Of a stretch of 64,000 nucleotides of DNA, positions 25,955-35,901 are shown piece by piece (within the stretch, counting starts at the first letter, position 1; each line of letters begins with the position of its first letter). Source of the stretch: Clostridia bacterium (GTDB lineage Bacteria; Bacillota; Clostridia; Oscillospirales; Acutalibacteraceae); assembly GCA_017513525.1 (NCBI GenBank), contig JAFXFC010000012.1:1-64000 (forward strand), in the 5' to 3' direction. A program made the position numbers and the translations under genes. Under the pieces are notes generated by a model that was given only the letters and a program-made list of their open reading frames with translations, made no database searches and had not been told where the DNA came from.

Positions 25955-27433
25955 ATGAATGCGACAGGATCAATTATCGGTAATGAAAACCGTAAGCATG
26001 TTAAGAATAATGAATTTATATTCTATCTTTTAGGTGTATTCTTTTATACTACCATGACAGGCATGATAGGCTCAAACAGAAATGCCTATCTTGTCAATGT
26101 ATTAAGACTTCCCGAAGAACAGACCTCACTTTTTAATGTTCTTACGGCAGTTATTCCTTTTGTTCTCAACTTCTTTATTGTTATGTATATTGACGGCAGA
26201 AAGATGGGTAAGGGCGGAAAATTCAGACCTATTGCGATGCTGGTGGTAGTGCCGATGGCAATTGTTATGATGCTTTCTTTCTGGGCTCCTCCCGGTCTTT
26301 CAGGCACAATTCTTATGATTTATGTTGTCACGCTTTCAGTTCTCTGGGCTGTTATGTGCACATTCGGTAATTCAATCAACATGGTTGCCAATGTTATGAC
26401 TCCTAATCTTAAAGAACGCGATCAGGTGCTTTCATTCCGTTCAATTTCAAGTGCCGTAGGTAACTCTGCTCCCGTTGTTATTCTTCTGGTTATCGGTCTT
26501 ATCTGGAGCAAGGATAATGAAGCTTTAGTGAATGCCGTAAGCGGAACAAGCATCCGCAGTGTCGAAGGCTTGCAGTATATTATTTCAGCAGGTCTTTGCG
26601 GTGTTGTAGGTGTTATTACCGTTCTTGCAGGTATGAAAATGGTTCGTGAAAGAACTGTTTATACCGCTGAAAAGAAAAATCCTTTATTAGGCTTTAAGGA
26701 TATTGTTACAAACAAGCACGCATGGACAATTATTTTCTCTGAATTCCTCAAGAGCTTCCGCGGTATTTCTACATATATGGAAGCATTTATCGCTGCTGCA
26801 GTTCTCGGCGATATTTCAAAGAAGATCCTCTTTGTGCTTCCCGTTGGTATAGGCACGGCAGTCGGTATGCTTATTATCAATTTTCTTCTTAAAAAGTTTG
26901 ATGCAAGACAGCTTTATATTGCCAGCGGTATTTATTCCCTTTGTGCAAACTGCATGGCATTCGGCGTTGGCTTCGCTTATTTCAAAACAGGCAATGCAAT
27001 TCTTCAGGTTGTTTTCATTGTATTCTTGTTCCTTATCGGTCTTCAGTTCGGTGCATCAAATCTTCTTCCCTCAATGTTCCAGGCTGATGTTCTTGAAGAT
27101 ATTGAAGTTAAGACCAAAAAGCGTTTCGACGCATCCTTCCCCTTTGTTATAGGTATCGGTACACTCATAAGCGGAACTATAGCAAGTGCCGTAGCACCCC
27201 TTCTTCTTTACGGTGAGGGTTCAATCATCGGTTATATCCAGCCCACCGACCTTGTTCCCAATCCCGTTCAGAGCCTTGAAACAAAGATAGTCCTGCTGTT
27301 CTTCTATACGATAGTTCACGGTATTATGATGTTCCTTGCAGGTGTTCCTTTCTTCTTCTATAAGCTTACGGGCGAAAAGAAGGAAGAAGTGCACAATCGG
27401 GTGCTTGAAATCAGAAAACAAAACGAAGGCTAA
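25955..27433 (+). CDS. MFS transporter (GPH-like sugar permease)
   Basis: This 492-residue membrane protein has about twelve helices. Its N-terminus (FYLLGVFFYTTMTGMIGSNRNAYL) and loop MYIDGRKMGKGGKFRP resemble GPH or related sugar symporters, though the motif is less standard than in the protein at 22020. AAGGAG lies eight bases before the ATG, and terminators flank it on both sides. The substrate is unknown. Confidence 0.8.
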   Translation: MNATGSIIGNENRKHVKNNEFIFYLLGVFFYTTMTGMIGSNRNAYLVNVLRLPEEQTSLFNVLTAVIPFVLNFFIVMYIDGRKMGKGGKFRPIAMLVVVPMAIVMMLSFWAPPGLSGTILMIYVVTLSVLWAVMCTFGNSINMVANVMTPNLKERDQVLSFRSISSAVGNSAPVVILLVIGLIWSKDNEALVNAVSGTSIRSVEGLQYIISAGLCGVVGVITVLAGMKMVRERTVYTAEKKNPLLGFKDIVTNKHAWTIIFSEFLKSFRGISTYMEAFIAAAVLGDISKKILFVLPVGIGTAVGMLIINFLLKKFDARQLYIASGIYSLCANCMAFGVGFAYFKTGNAILQVVFIVFLFLIGLQFGASNLLPSMFQADVLEDIEVKTKKRFDASFPFVIGIGTLISGTIASAVAPLLLYGEGSIIGYIQPTDLVPNPVQSLETKIVLLFFYTIVHGIMMFLAGVPFFFYKLTGEKKEEVHNRVLEIRKQNEG

Positions 27434-27443
27434 AACAATAAAA

Positions 27444-27473
27444 CCCGGCTTGTTCTTTAAGTCGGGCTTTTTG
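27444..27473 (+). terminator. terminator of the MFS gene
   Basis: CCCGGCT pairs with AGTCGGG (one G-U pair) around a nine-base loop and is followed by CTTTTTG. Confidence 0.75.
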
Positions 27474-27539
27474 TATAATTCTGTGATAAATTAATAAATA
27501 TCGGCTGTTGGCTTTCATTTATTTCTATATATCGTATTG

Positions 27540-27568
27540 TTGACTTTTTAAGGCTTTTATTATATAAT
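27540..27568 (+). promoter_or_regulatory. promoter of the riboswitch-pfl operon
   Basis: TTGACT, a 17-base spacer and a perfect TATAAT place transcription start near 27575, just ahead of the ZTP aptamer. The 325-base gap 27434-27758 thus holds a terminator, this promoter, an aptamer and an expression platform. Confidence 0.8.
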
Positions 27569-27581
27569 ACATATAGATTTT

Positions 27582-27655
27582 TACATGACTGACGGATTTC
27601 GCGGTGTACCGCGGTGGAGTGTAAAAGTTTTTATAATGCCGACCGTCTGGGCACA
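27582..27655 (+). promoter_or_regulatory. ZTP (pfl-motif) riboswitch aptamer
   Basis: The RNA begins ACATGACTGACGG, has a hairpin GCGGTGTACCGC, and then GGTGGAGTGTAAA. After a variable linker it ends GCCGACCGTCTGGGCA. The 5-prime (TGACTGACGG) and 3-prime (CCG..CGTCTGGGCA) conserved blocks match the pfl motif, known to bind ZTP/ZMP, which signals shortage of 10-formyl-tetrahydrofolate. The downstream gene is pyruvate formate-lyase, which supplies formate for one-carbon units, as in the founding examples of the motif. The call rests on sequence pattern; no covariance search was run. Confidence 0.85.
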
Positions 27656-27694
27656 ATCAGTTTGTTGAAATCTGATTGTGTCCCTTTTTTCTTT
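27649..27694 (+). terminator. riboswitch-controlled intrinsic terminator
   Basis: GGGCACAATCAG pairs with CTGATTGTGTCCC and is followed by TTTTTTCTTTT. The first GGGCA of the stem is the conserved 3-prime end of the ZTP aptamer. Ligand binding should therefore hold these bases and prevent the terminator, making this a genetic ON switch. Confidence 0.88.
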
Positions 27695-27758
27695 TATAAA
27701 AGGGAAAAGGGATGTTCCTTTTAAGGAAAATCGAATCCAAAAGTGAAGGAGAAATACT

Positions 27759-29990
27759 ATGAAACACGATAATTGGCTCGGATTCAGAGAAGGTGTCTGG
27801 CAGGATGAAATTAATGTAAGAGATTTCATTCAGTTGAACTATAAGGAATATAAAGGTGATGACAGCTTTCTTGCGGGTGCTACAGTTCGTACCTCAAAGC
27901 TTATGGAAGCTGTTCAGGAGCTGTTTCGCAAAGAACGCAAAAAAGGCGGCGTGCTCGATGTTGATACCGATACGGTATCTTCACTTACAAGCTATGCCCC
28001 CGGTTACATAGATAAAGAAAATGAGCTTATTTTCGGTATGCAGACCGACAGTCCTCTTAAAAGAGGTGTAAACCCCTTCGGCGGTATCAGAATGGCTCGT
28101 CAGGCTTGTGCCGCATACGGATATAGGCTCAGCGATAAGGTTGAGGATGAATTCCGTTTCAGAACAACTCATAATGACGGTGTTTTCAGAGCTTATGCAG
28201 ATGAAATGCGTCTTGCAAGAAAGAGTCATATCATAACAGGTCTTCCCGATGCTTACGGCAGAGGAAGAATAATAGGTGACTACAGAAGAGTAGCCCTTTA
28301 CGGTGTAGACCGTCTTATTGCAGAAAAATTAAAGGATAAAAAGGCACTTGCAGATAAGCCTTATATAGCAGAGAATATCCGTTTGTCAGAAGAGCTTTTC
28401 CAGCAGATAACTTTCTTAGGCTTCCTTAAGGAAATGGCTTCTATGTACGGCTTTGATATCAGTGAACCTGCTAAGGATGCAAAAGAGGCTATTCAGTGGA
28501 CATATTTCGGCTATCTCGGCGCAATAAAAGAGCAGAACGGTGCCGCAATGAGTCTTGGCAGAGTCAGCACCTTCTTTGATATCTATATAGAAAGAGATAT
28601 TGAAAGAGGTATTCTCACGGAAGAAGCCGCTCAGGAGCTTATGGACGATTTTGTTATGAAGCTTCGTATTGCAAGACACCTTCGTACTCCCGAATACAAC
28701 GAGCTTTTCGGCGGCGATCCCATGTGGATAACAGAAGCTGTCGGCGGTATGGGAAATGACGGAAGAACTCTTGTAACAAAGAACTCCTTCAGAATGCTCA
28801 ATACTCTTTATACGCTCGGCTGTTCTTCAGAACCTAATCTTACGGTTTTGTGGTCTAACTCTCTTCCCGAAAACTTCAAAAAATTCTGTGCAAAGGTTTC
28901 CTGTGATACGGATTCCATACAGTATGAAAATGACGATGTTATGCGTCCTCTTCACGGTGACGATTATGCAATTGCATGCTGTGTTTCCGCTATGGAAGTA
29001 GGAAAGCAGATGCAGTTCTTCGGAGCACGCTGTAACCTTGCAAAGCTCCTTTTAGTTGCAATAAACGGCGGCTTTGACGCTACAAGCGGTATACATATCG
29101 GTCCTCAGATGCCTGTTATGGATATGGAAACCCTTGATTTTGATGCTGTCATGGAGCGTTACAGCATATATATTGAGTGGTTGAGTAAGCTTTATGTGAA
29201 TACAATGAATGTCATTCACTATATGCACGATAAATATGCTTATGAAAAGACCCAGATGGCTTTACATGATACCGATGTTACCCGCTTTATGGCTTTCGGT
29301 GTTGCAGGATTTTCTGTTGTTGCAGATTCACTCAGTGCCATAAAATATGCAAAGGTTCACCCCGTTAAGGATGAACTCGGTTATATCACAGACTTTAATA
29401 CAGAGGGAGAATTCCCCAAATACGGAAACGATGATGACAGGGTTGACTTTATTGCCCGTGATATGGCACATAAAGTTATAACAGAGCTTCGTAAAACTCC
29501 CACCTACAGAAATGCCATTCACACTCTTTCTGTTCTTACTATTACATCAAATGTTATGTACGGTAAGCACACAGGTGCTACGCCCGACGGAAGAAAAGCG
29601 GGCACACCTTTTGCCCCCGGTGCTAATCCCATGCACAACCGTGAAGAAAACGGTGCTTTGGCTTCTCTTAATTCCGTTGCAAAGATCCGTTATGAAGATT
29701 GCCGTGACGGTATATCAAATACATTTACCATTACTCCCGAAGCTCTCGGAAAGAGCGAAGAAGAAAAAATAAATAATCTTGTAACAATCCTTGACGGCTA
29801 CTTCTTAAAGAGGGCACATCATATCAATGTTAATGTGCTTAACCGCGAAACACTCATAAAAGCATATGAAAACCCCGACGATTATCCCAATCTTACCATA
29901 AGAGTTTCGGGTTATGCCGTTAACTTCAATAAGCTGTCCCGTGAACAGCAAAGAGAAGTTATAAGCCGTACCTTCCACGAGTGCGTATGA
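27759..29990 (+). CDS. pflB: pyruvate formate-lyase (formate C-acetyltransferase)
   Basis: This 743-residue glycyl radical enzyme converts pyruvate and CoA to acetyl-CoA and formate under anoxia. Both catalytic cysteines are adjacent (C407-C408 in [12 protein letters not shown]), which marks true PFL rather than other glycyl radical lyases. The radical glycine is G718 in RVSGYAVNF, and the length is normal. GAAGGAG lies seven bases before the ATG. Its stop overlaps the ATG of the activase (ATGA). Expression is probably raised by ZTP through the riboswitch, linking formate production to purine and folate need. Confidence 0.95.
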   Translation: MKHDNWLGFREGVWQDEINVRDFIQLNYKEYKGDDSFLAGATVRTSKLMEAVQELFRKERKKGGVLDVDTDTVSSLTSYAPGYIDKENELIFGMQTDSPLKRGVNPFGGIRMARQACAAYGYRLSDKVEDEFRFRTTHNDGVFRAYADEMRLARKSHIITGLPDAYGRGRIIGDYRRVALYGVDRLIAEKLKDKKALADKPYIAENIRLSEELFQQITFLGFLKEMASMYGFDISEPAKDAKEAIQWTYFGYLGAIKEQNGAAMSLGRVSTFFDIYIERDIERGILTEEAAQELMDDFVMKLRIARHLRTPEYNELFGGDPMWITEAVGGMGNDGRTLVTKNSFRMLNTLYTLGCSSEPNLTVLWSNSLPENFKKFCAKVSCDTDSIQYENDDVMRPLHGDDYAIACCVSAMEVGKQMQFFGARCNLAKLLLVAINGGFDATSGIHIGPQMPVMDMETLDFDAVMERYSIYIEWLSKLYVNTMNVIHYMHDKYAYEKTQMALHDTDVTRFMAFGVAGFSVVADSLSAIKYAKVHPVKDELGYITDFNTEGEFPKYGNDDDRVDFIARDMAHKVITELRKTPTYRNAIHTLSVLTITSNVMYGKHTGATPDGRKAGTPFAPGANPMHNREENGALASLNSVAKIRYEDCRDGISNTFTITPEALGKSEEEKINNLVTILDGYFLKRAHHINVNVLNRETLIKAYENPDDYPNLTIRVSGYAVNFNKLSREQQREVISRTFHECV

Positions 29991-30700
29991 AAAAAGGCTT
30001 TGTTCACTCAATTCAGAGCCTTGGTACCGTAGACGGACCGGGAGTGCGTTTTGTAGTATTCCTGCAGGGCTGTAATCTTCGCTGTAAATGCTGTCACAAT
30101 CCCGATACATGGAAGTTTGGGACAGGCACACAGTATTCGGCAGAGGAAATAGTAAAAAAAGCACTGCGTTACCGTGAATATTTCGGGAAAGAGGGAGGAA
30201 TTACCCTTTCGGGCGGTGAGCCTCTTTTGCAAAGCGAATTCTGCCGTGAAATATTTTCTCTTTGCCACGAAAACGGTATCAATACCTGCCTTGATACATC
30301 GGGCAGTGTATTTAATGATGAAGTAAAAGCACTGCTCGAAGAAACTGACAGAGTGCTTTTAGATTTTAAGTATACCGATGATAAATTATACCGTGAAAAT
30401 GTCGGCTGTTCTATTGAAAGAGTACGTGAATTTTTAGAGTATCTGAATGAAAAGAATATCCCCGTAACTTTACGGCAGGTAATAATTCCCACAGTGAACG
30501 ATACGGAAGAAAATATATTAAAGCTTCACGAGGTTGCAAAAAAATTCAGTGTTGTTGATAAGATAGAATTGCTTCCTTTCAGAAAAATCTGTCAGACAAA
30601 ATATGACAATATGAGAATAGATTTTCCGTTCGCATCAATTCCCGAAGCGGATAAAGGACTAATTGATAAATTGAATGCCATAATTAAAACAACACCTTGA
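29987..30700 (+). CDS. pflA: pyruvate formate-lyase activating enzyme (radical SAM)
   Basis: This 237-residue radical SAM enzyme installs the glycyl radical on PflB. The iron-sulfur motif CNLRCKCC appears early in [19 protein letters not shown], followed by the SAM-binding GGEP in [10 protein letters not shown]. The ATG at 29987 overlaps the pflB stop and is preferred to a GTG six bases earlier. Full-length for the family. Confidence 0.94.
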   Translation: MKKGFVHSIQSLGTVDGPGVRFVVFLQGCNLRCKCCHNPDTWKFGTGTQYSAEEIVKKALRYREYFGKEGGITLSGGEPLLQSEFCREIFSLCHENGINTCLDTSGSVFNDEVKALLEETDRVLLDFKYTDDKLYRENVGCSIERVREFLEYLNEKNIPVTLRQVIIPTVNDTEENILKLHEVAKKFSVVDKIELLPFRKICQTKYDNMRIDFPFASIPEADKGLIDKLNAIIKTTP

Positions 30701-30716
30701 AACAGGTGTTGTTTGT
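30687..30716 (+). terminator. hairpin overlapping the pflA stop
   Basis: AACAACACCT pairs with AGGTGTTGTT around TGAAAC and is followed by TGTAT. The pflA TGA codon lies in the loop. The weak U-tract suggests partial read-through into the GH35 gene. Confidence 0.55.
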
Positions 30717-30730
30717 ATAAGGAGAAGAAT

Positions 30731-32467
30731 ATGACCTTTGAAATTATAAAAAATGAATTTATAAAAGACGGAAAGCCCGTAAAGCTTATTTCGGGTGCTG
30801 TGCATTATTTCAGAAATATGCCCGATACATGGGAAGATATATTTAAAAAATTAAAGGCTATGGGCTGTAACTGTGTTGAAACCTACTGTGCATGGAATAT
30901 GCATGAAAAAGTACCCGGTGAATTCGACTTTTCGGGAATACTCGATATCGGAAAATTTATAAAGACAGCAGGGGAATTAGGACTTATGGCAATTGTCCGT
31001 CCGGGTCCTTATATTTGCTCTGAATGGGAATTCGGCGGTCTTCCCTGGTGGATACAGACGGATGAGGATATGGAAATCCGCTGTATGAACGAAAAATATA
31101 TTGCCTGCTTTGACAGATATCTTGACCGTCTTTGTGAAGAAATTAAACCCTATCTTTGCACCAACGGCGGTAATGTCATAATGGTACAGTGCGAAAACGA
31201 ATACGGCTATTACGGTGACGATAAAGAATATCTTAATTACCTCAAGGAAGGCTTTATAAGAAGAGGTATTGATGTGCCCTTATTTACCTCTGACGGTACA
31301 TCAAAAAGTGATATTCTTGACGGTGCTATTGACGGATGTCTTGCCACTCTTAATTTCGGAAGCCGTGTTGAAGAAAATTTCAAGGCTCATGACGAATTAT
31401 ATCCCGACAGCCCCAAAATGTGTATGGAAATGTGGAACGGCTGGTTTGATGCGTGGGGTGACGAAAAGCATCATACAACCTCAGCCGAGGACTATGCCAA
31501 GGTAGTTGACGATATGCTTAAAAGAGGACATCTCAATATGTATATGTTCATAGGCGGCACAAACTTCGGCTTTACTTCGGGTGCTAACCACTATGAAAAA
31601 TTCCTTCCTGATGTTACAAGCTATGACTATGATGCGTGTCTCAGCGAATGCGGTGATGTTACAGCTAAATATATGGCTGTGCGTGAGGTTATAAAGAAAT
31701 ATATAGATTGGGAGCTGCCTGAAATACCCGCTGACCGTGAGAAAAAGGCATACGGTAAAGTGACACTTTCCGAAAAAACAGGCTTTTTTAATTCACTCGG
31801 AAGGCTTTCAACTCCCATACATTCAGATGTTCCCAAGTGTATGGAAAAATACGGTATAGGCTACGGCTATATAGCATATAAAACCGTGCTTCGCCGTGAC
31901 TATGAAAATGTAAAGCTTACATTCGAAACTCTTGGTGACAGAGCACAGATATATATTAACGATACTCTTATTGATATTCTCTATATAAACGATTCTCTTG
32001 AAACTGAATTTTCCGCAAAAGCAGGGGATACGCTTACAGTACTTTGTGAAAATATGGGAAGAACAAACTTTGGTTCCAAGATGATGCGCAAAAAGGGTAT
32101 TGCAGGCAGATGCCTTATTGACGACAGAATTCATTTCCATTGGGATGTATATCCGCTTACAATGGATAATCTTGATAAGCTCGAATTCAATAATGAAGAC
32201 TTCTGCGAAAAATCAGCATTCTACAGAGGCTATCTTACAGTAGATGAATGTAAGGATACCTTCTTAAAGCTTGATAACTTCAAAAAAGGCTTTGTAACAA
32301 TAAATGGCTTTAATCTCGGAAGATATTGGGAGATAGGTCCTCAGAAGACTCTTTATGCTCCGGCAAGTGTACTTAAAGAAGGCGAAAACGAAATAATTGT
32401 TTTTGAGTCTGACGGCTTAAAGGGTGCTCCCGAAATTGAATTCTGCGATAAGCCGATTTTGGGTTGA
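30731..32467 (+). CDS. beta-galactosidase, glycoside hydrolase family 35
   Basis: This 578-residue enzyme has no signal peptide, so it is probably cytoplasmic. It shows the GH35 N-terminal block SGAVHYFRNMPDTWEDIF and RPGPYICSEWEFGGLPWW. The acid/base Glu is in CENEYGYYG and the nucleophile Glu in CMEMWNGWFD. C-terminal beta domains follow (LGRYWEIGPQKTLY). The ATG at 30731 has AAGGAG seven bases upstream. It stands between pflA and a YfcC-type transporter and probably removes terminal galactose from imported oligosaccharides. Confidence 0.92.
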   Translation: MTFEIIKNEFIKDGKPVKLISGAVHYFRNMPDTWEDIFKKLKAMGCNCVETYCAWNMHEKVPGEFDFSGILDIGKFIKTAGELGLMAIVRPGPYICSEWEFGGLPWWIQTDEDMEIRCMNEKYIACFDRYLDRLCEEIKPYLCTNGGNVIMVQCENEYGYYGDDKEYLNYLKEGFIRRGIDVPLFTSDGTSKSDILDGAIDGCLATLNFGSRVEENFKAHDELYPDSPKMCMEMWNGWFDAWGDEKHHTTSAEDYAKVVDDMLKRGHLNMYMFIGGTNFGFTSGANHYEKFLPDVTSYDYDACLSECGDVTAKYMAVREVIKKYIDWELPEIPADREKKAYGKVTLSEKTGFFNSLGRLSTPIHSDVPKCMEKYGIGYGYIAYKTVLRRDYENVKLTFETLGDRAQIYINDTLIDILYINDSLETEFSAKAGDTLTVLCENMGRTNFGSKMMRKKGIAGRCLIDDRIHFHWDVYPLTMDNLDKLEFNNEDFCEKSAFYRGYLTVDECKDTFLKLDNFKKGFVTINGFNLGRYWEIGPQKTLYAPASVLKEGENEIIVFESDGLKGAPEIEFCDKPILG

Positions 32468-32492
32468 TTTAATATTTTGTAGGGGAAATAAT

Positions 32493-33974
32493 ATGACAGG
32501 AATAGAGAAAAAGAAGACTGACGGCTTACATATAGATAAAAAAACTATCGTCAGCATTACGGTGATACTGCTTGCAGTATATATTTTTGCAGGCGTACTC
32601 ACACAGATAATGCCGAGAGGCGAATATAACACTTTCATAGATGAAAATACAGGTAATGCTTCTATTACTACCGAAAGTGAATACACACCCTTGGAAGACT
32701 ACACTATGCCTATATGGAAAATAGTGGCAGCTCCCGTTATGGTATTTGTTGACAGTGAGACAAGGGATACGGGGTTTACGGGAATTCTCATTATAGCCTT
32801 TATTGTTTTAATGGGCGGAACATTTTTACTTCTTGACCGCTGCGGAGTTCTGAAATATTTAGTCGCCGTGGTTATCAAGAAATTTTCTCATAAAAAATAT
32901 CTTCTTATGGCAGTTCTGTCATTTTTCTGTATGGCACTGGCTTCCACTGCGGGTATTTTAGAGGAAAGCGTGACATTGGTGCCCATTGCCGTTGCAATTT
33001 CTTTAGCACTCGGATGGGATTCTCTCGTAGGCCTCGGAATGAGCCTTATAGCAGTCGCATTCGGCTTTACTGCAGCAACCTTTAATCCTTTTAATGTTAT
33101 GACTGTTCAGCGCCTTGCGGGGGATATTGAAATTTTTTCGGGACTGTGGCTTCGTCTTATAGTATTCGCACTCGTATATTTAGGCCTTTACGCATTTTTA
33201 TATGTTTATGCAAAAAGGATTGAAAAAAATCCCGAAAAAAGTCTTTCATATGAAAGCGATAAAACACTTCGCGAAAAATATTCCGTAAGCGATGTTGATG
33301 TAATTTTTGCCGATAAAACCACAGGAAAAGCAGCGAAAGCCTTTTGTATATGCTTAGGACTTGCACTCGTTTGTATAATAACAGACTTTATTACAGGCGC
33401 CGGCGGTGTAGTATCAATGGGCGGTATTGCGGTATTCTTTGTTACGGGCGGTATATCTGCTGCAATTATTACGGGGCTTCGAGGCAAAAATCTTCTTTAC
33501 GGCTTTTCAGAGGGAATAAAGACAGTCGCTCCCGCAATTCCCCTTATAATTATTGTAATTTCCGTGGCATATATCTTGAACACGGGAAAGATAATGCACA
33601 CGATTCTCTATTATATCCATACGCTTATTGAGGGTATGAATCCTTATGCAGCAATACTGCTGATATTCCTGTTTATTGCTTTGCTTGAATTCTTTATAGG
33701 CTCGGGAACTGCAAAGGCGTTTCTTGTTATGCCTCTTGTTTTACCCCTTTCGCATCTTATAGGACTTAGCTCCAACAGCGTTGTTTTATCCTTCTGCCTT
33801 GCAGACGGGTTTACCAATCTTTTATATCCCACAAGCGGTATTATGATAATTGCAATAGGTCTTATAGGTGTTTCATACGCGAAGTGGCTTAAATTCTCAT
33901 GGCCGTTATTTGTAATAGAGGGAATTATATCCGCCATTGTTATGATGCTTGCTGTTTCTATAGGCTATCAATAA
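32493..33974 (+). CDS. YfcC/DcuC-family anaerobic carboxylate or peptide transporter
   Basis: This 493-residue membrane protein has about twelve helices. It carries the family signature FTAATFNPFNVMTVQ after the first half and GSGTAKAFLVMPLVLPL in the second. The N-terminal helix is followed by an extracellular loop (TQIMPRGEYNTF) as in YfcC proteins. The substrate is unknown. AGGGG precedes the ATG at 32493. It follows the GH35 gene by 25 bases. Confidence 0.8.
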   Translation: MTGIEKKKTDGLHIDKKTIVSITVILLAVYIFAGVLTQIMPRGEYNTFIDENTGNASITTESEYTPLEDYTMPIWKIVAAPVMVFVDSETRDTGFTGILIIAFIVLMGGTFLLLDRCGVLKYLVAVVIKKFSHKKYLLMAVLSFFCMALASTAGILEESVTLVPIAVAISLALGWDSLVGLGMSLIAVAFGFTAATFNPFNVMTVQRLAGDIEIFSGLWLRLIVFALVYLGLYAFLYVYAKRIEKNPEKSLSYESDKTLREKYSVSDVDVIFADKTTGKAAKAFCICLGLALVCIITDFITGAGGVVSMGGIAVFFVTGGISAAIITGLRGKNLLYGFSEGIKTVAPAIPLIIIVISVAYILNTGKIMHTILYYIHTLIEGMNPYAAILLIFLFIALLEFFIGSGTAKAFLVMPLVLPLSHLIGLSSNSVVLSFCLADGFTNLLYPTSGIMIIAIGLIGVSYAKWLKFSWPLFVIEGIISAIVMMLAVSIGYQ

Positions 33975-33977
33975 TTA

Positions 33978-34006
33978 TTGACTTGATTTGCTTATTTTGG
34001 TATTAT
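33978..34006 (+). promoter_or_regulatory. promoter of the YdjC-GH16 operon
   Basis: TTGACT, a 17-base spacer and TATTAT begin directly after the stop codon of the transporter gene, 30 bases before the YdjC start. Confidence 0.65.
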
Positions 34007-34035
34007 AGTTTTAATAAAACAAAGGAGATAATTTT

Positions 34036-34911
34036 ATGGGTAAGAAATATCTGATTATCAATGCAGATGACTTCGGACTTTGCCACTCTGCCAATGAAGC
34101 TGTTATGGACTTGTTTTTATCGGGCAGTATTTTTTCGTCAACTATTATGACACCCTGTCCCGGTGCTCTTGAAGCAATTGAATTTTCAAAGGCTCATCCC
34201 GAATTTGCAATAGGCGTTCATCTTACACACACAAATGAATGGCAGGATAATTTCCCGTGGGGACCTCTTACCGATCTTCCCAGCCTTAAAACACCCGAGG
34301 GCAGAATGTGGCCCGAAAGTGAAGATTTTGAAGCACACTGTGAATATGATGAAGCAGTAAAGGAAACTATCGCTCAGATAGAATACTGTGAAAATCTCGG
34401 TATGAAGCCTTCTCATATTGACAGCCACATGGGTGCTCTTTACGGCATGAACGGAAAGATACTGATGCTTCCCAAGACTCTTGCAGTTTGCGGAAAGAAA
34501 GGCTATCCCTTCAGAATGTTCTCAAAGCCGCTTACTGAACAGTGTCCTCCCGAAGCTCCCGTATGGCTCTTTACGGTAGCCAGCGTTCTTTCGGGAATGT
34601 TCGGAAAAGTAAATAATGTTCCAATGCCCGACTATCTTATTTTCCCCGAAAATATTGAAACGGGCAAAACATACGAAGAATTTAAGTATAACTTCATTGA
34701 ATATCTTATAAAGATTCCTGACGGTATCTGTGAAACCTATGTGCATCCCGCAATGCCTACAGAAGAAATGAAGTCTATTACAGGTACATGGGAAAGAAGA
34801 TACTGGGAATATCTCGTAATGAAAGACCCCGAAACTCATGCAGCATTCAAGACTCACGGCATAAAGCTTATAAGCTACAGAGATCTCGCCGAGATGAGAG
34901 CAAAAAAATAA
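34036..34911 (+). CDS. YdjC/ChbG-family carbohydrate deacetylase
   Basis: This 291-residue protein has the family start YLIINADDFGLCHSANEA, whose Asp residues bind metal. GVHLTHTNEW and PSHIDSHMG add His ligands, and a C-terminal ETYVHPAMP follows. ChbG proteins remove acetyl groups from chitobiose-like oligosaccharides; the precise substrate here is unknown. AAAGGAG precedes the ATG. Confidence 0.88.
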   Translation: MGKKYLIINADDFGLCHSANEAVMDLFLSGSIFSSTIMTPCPGALEAIEFSKAHPEFAIGVHLTHTNEWQDNFPWGPLTDLPSLKTPEGRMWPESEDFEAHCEYDEAVKETIAQIEYCENLGMKPSHIDSHMGALYGMNGKILMLPKTLAVCGKKGYPFRMFSKPLTEQCPPEAPVWLFTVASVLSGMFGKVNNVPMPDYLIFPENIETGKTYEEFKYNFIEYLIKIPDGICETYVHPAMPTEEMKSITGTWERRYWEYLVMKDPETHAAFKTHGIKLISYRDLAEMRAKK

Positions 34912-34929
34912 ATTTCCGGAGGTTTTGTT

Positions 34930-35850
34930 ATGGTAGATTTTATTTCAAATACTTTAGGACTTGTTTTCAGAGAACAATGGGCACTTACCAATGCCGTTGA
35001 AGGACTAAAATCACTTCTCACAGGCGGCGGTGCAAGAGGACTTTGTGCCACCTTTTTAATGATATTTCAGATGTTTAATATGCTTTTGACAGGTGCTTCT
35101 GTTGATGCATGGGGCGAAGAGCTTGACCTCACCGGTTATGAACTCGTTTTTGAAGACGAATTTGACGGCGAGACACTTGATATGGATGTCTGGCGTGCAA
35201 GAGGTGACGGCGGCAGCCGCGGCGGCTACAGCAGTATAAATCAGGTATCTGTAAAAGACGGTAATCTCATCATGAAAGGTGATTATCAGGAAGACGGCGT
35301 TTACGGTACGGGCTGGTACGGTGCTTCAATAGCACTCAGAGAGCATTACTGCAGAGGCTATTTTGAAATTAAATGCAAGAATGCCGCAAGTGACGCTTTC
35401 TGGTCTGCATTCTGGATTCAGGGACTTAAATCTCCTTATATTGCAGAAATTTCCAAGGGCGGAATAGAGAGCTGCGAAATAGATATTTTTGAAGCAATGA
35501 GCTATAATGAAAGTAACCGTCATAATTCAGTTACCCAGACTATTCACTGCGCAGGTGTCGGCGGTGAAACAGAAGGCTTCCAGTCACGAAATCTTGGTAA
35601 TTTCAACGGTAATGATATTTATAATGAATATAACACCTACGGTCTTAAATGGACAGAAGAAGAATACATCTTCTATGTAAACGGCGTTGAAACGACCCGT
35701 TCATCCTTTGGTGAGGGTGTTTGCATTAATCCCGAAGAGATTATCGTTTCACTTTGTGTGCCTGCTGCTGAAGAATTCGCAGGCAGAGATACCTCTGAAA
35801 AGTGCGAAATGATTGTAGATTATGTAAGAATTTATCAGCTTGCTGAATAA
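34930..35850 (+). CDS. glycoside hydrolase family 16 (beta-glucanase-like)
   Basis: This 306-residue protein has the GH16 jelly-roll pattern: ELVFEDEFDGETLDMDVWRA near residue 75, then the catalytic box EIDIFE with nucleophile and acid/base Glu. An unusual N-terminal 35-residue soluble stretch comes before a hydrophobic segment (CATFLMIFQMFNMLL, about 38-52). It could be a signal anchor, so the enzyme may be exported or membrane-tethered. CCGGAGG precedes the ATG, 18 bases after the YdjC gene. Confidence 0.85.
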   Translation: MVDFISNTLGLVFREQWALTNAVEGLKSLLTGGGARGLCATFLMIFQMFNMLLTGASVDAWGEELDLTGYELVFEDEFDGETLDMDVWRARGDGGSRGGYSSINQVSVKDGNLIMKGDYQEDGVYGTGWYGASIALREHYCRGYFEIKCKNAASDAFWSAFWIQGLKSPYIAEISKGGIESCEIDIFEAMSYNESNRHNSVTQTIHCAGVGGETEGFQSRNLGNFNGNDIYNEYNTYGLKWTEEEYIFYVNGVETTRSSFGEGVCINPEEIIVSLCVPAAEEFAGRDTSEKCEMIVDYVRIYQLAE

Positions 35851-35864
35851 AGGATAAAAAAATT

Positions 35865-35898
35865 CACGGTACAGTTAACTGTACCGTGATATTTTTTT
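35865..35898. terminator. bidirectional terminator between GH16 and TRAP genes
   Basis: A perfect 24-base palindrome (CACGGTACAGTT and its complement) is followed by TATTTTTTTTT on the plus strand and preceded by AAAAAAATT, which gives a U-tract on the minus strand. Confidence 0.92.
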
Positions 35899-35901
35899 TT
35901 G

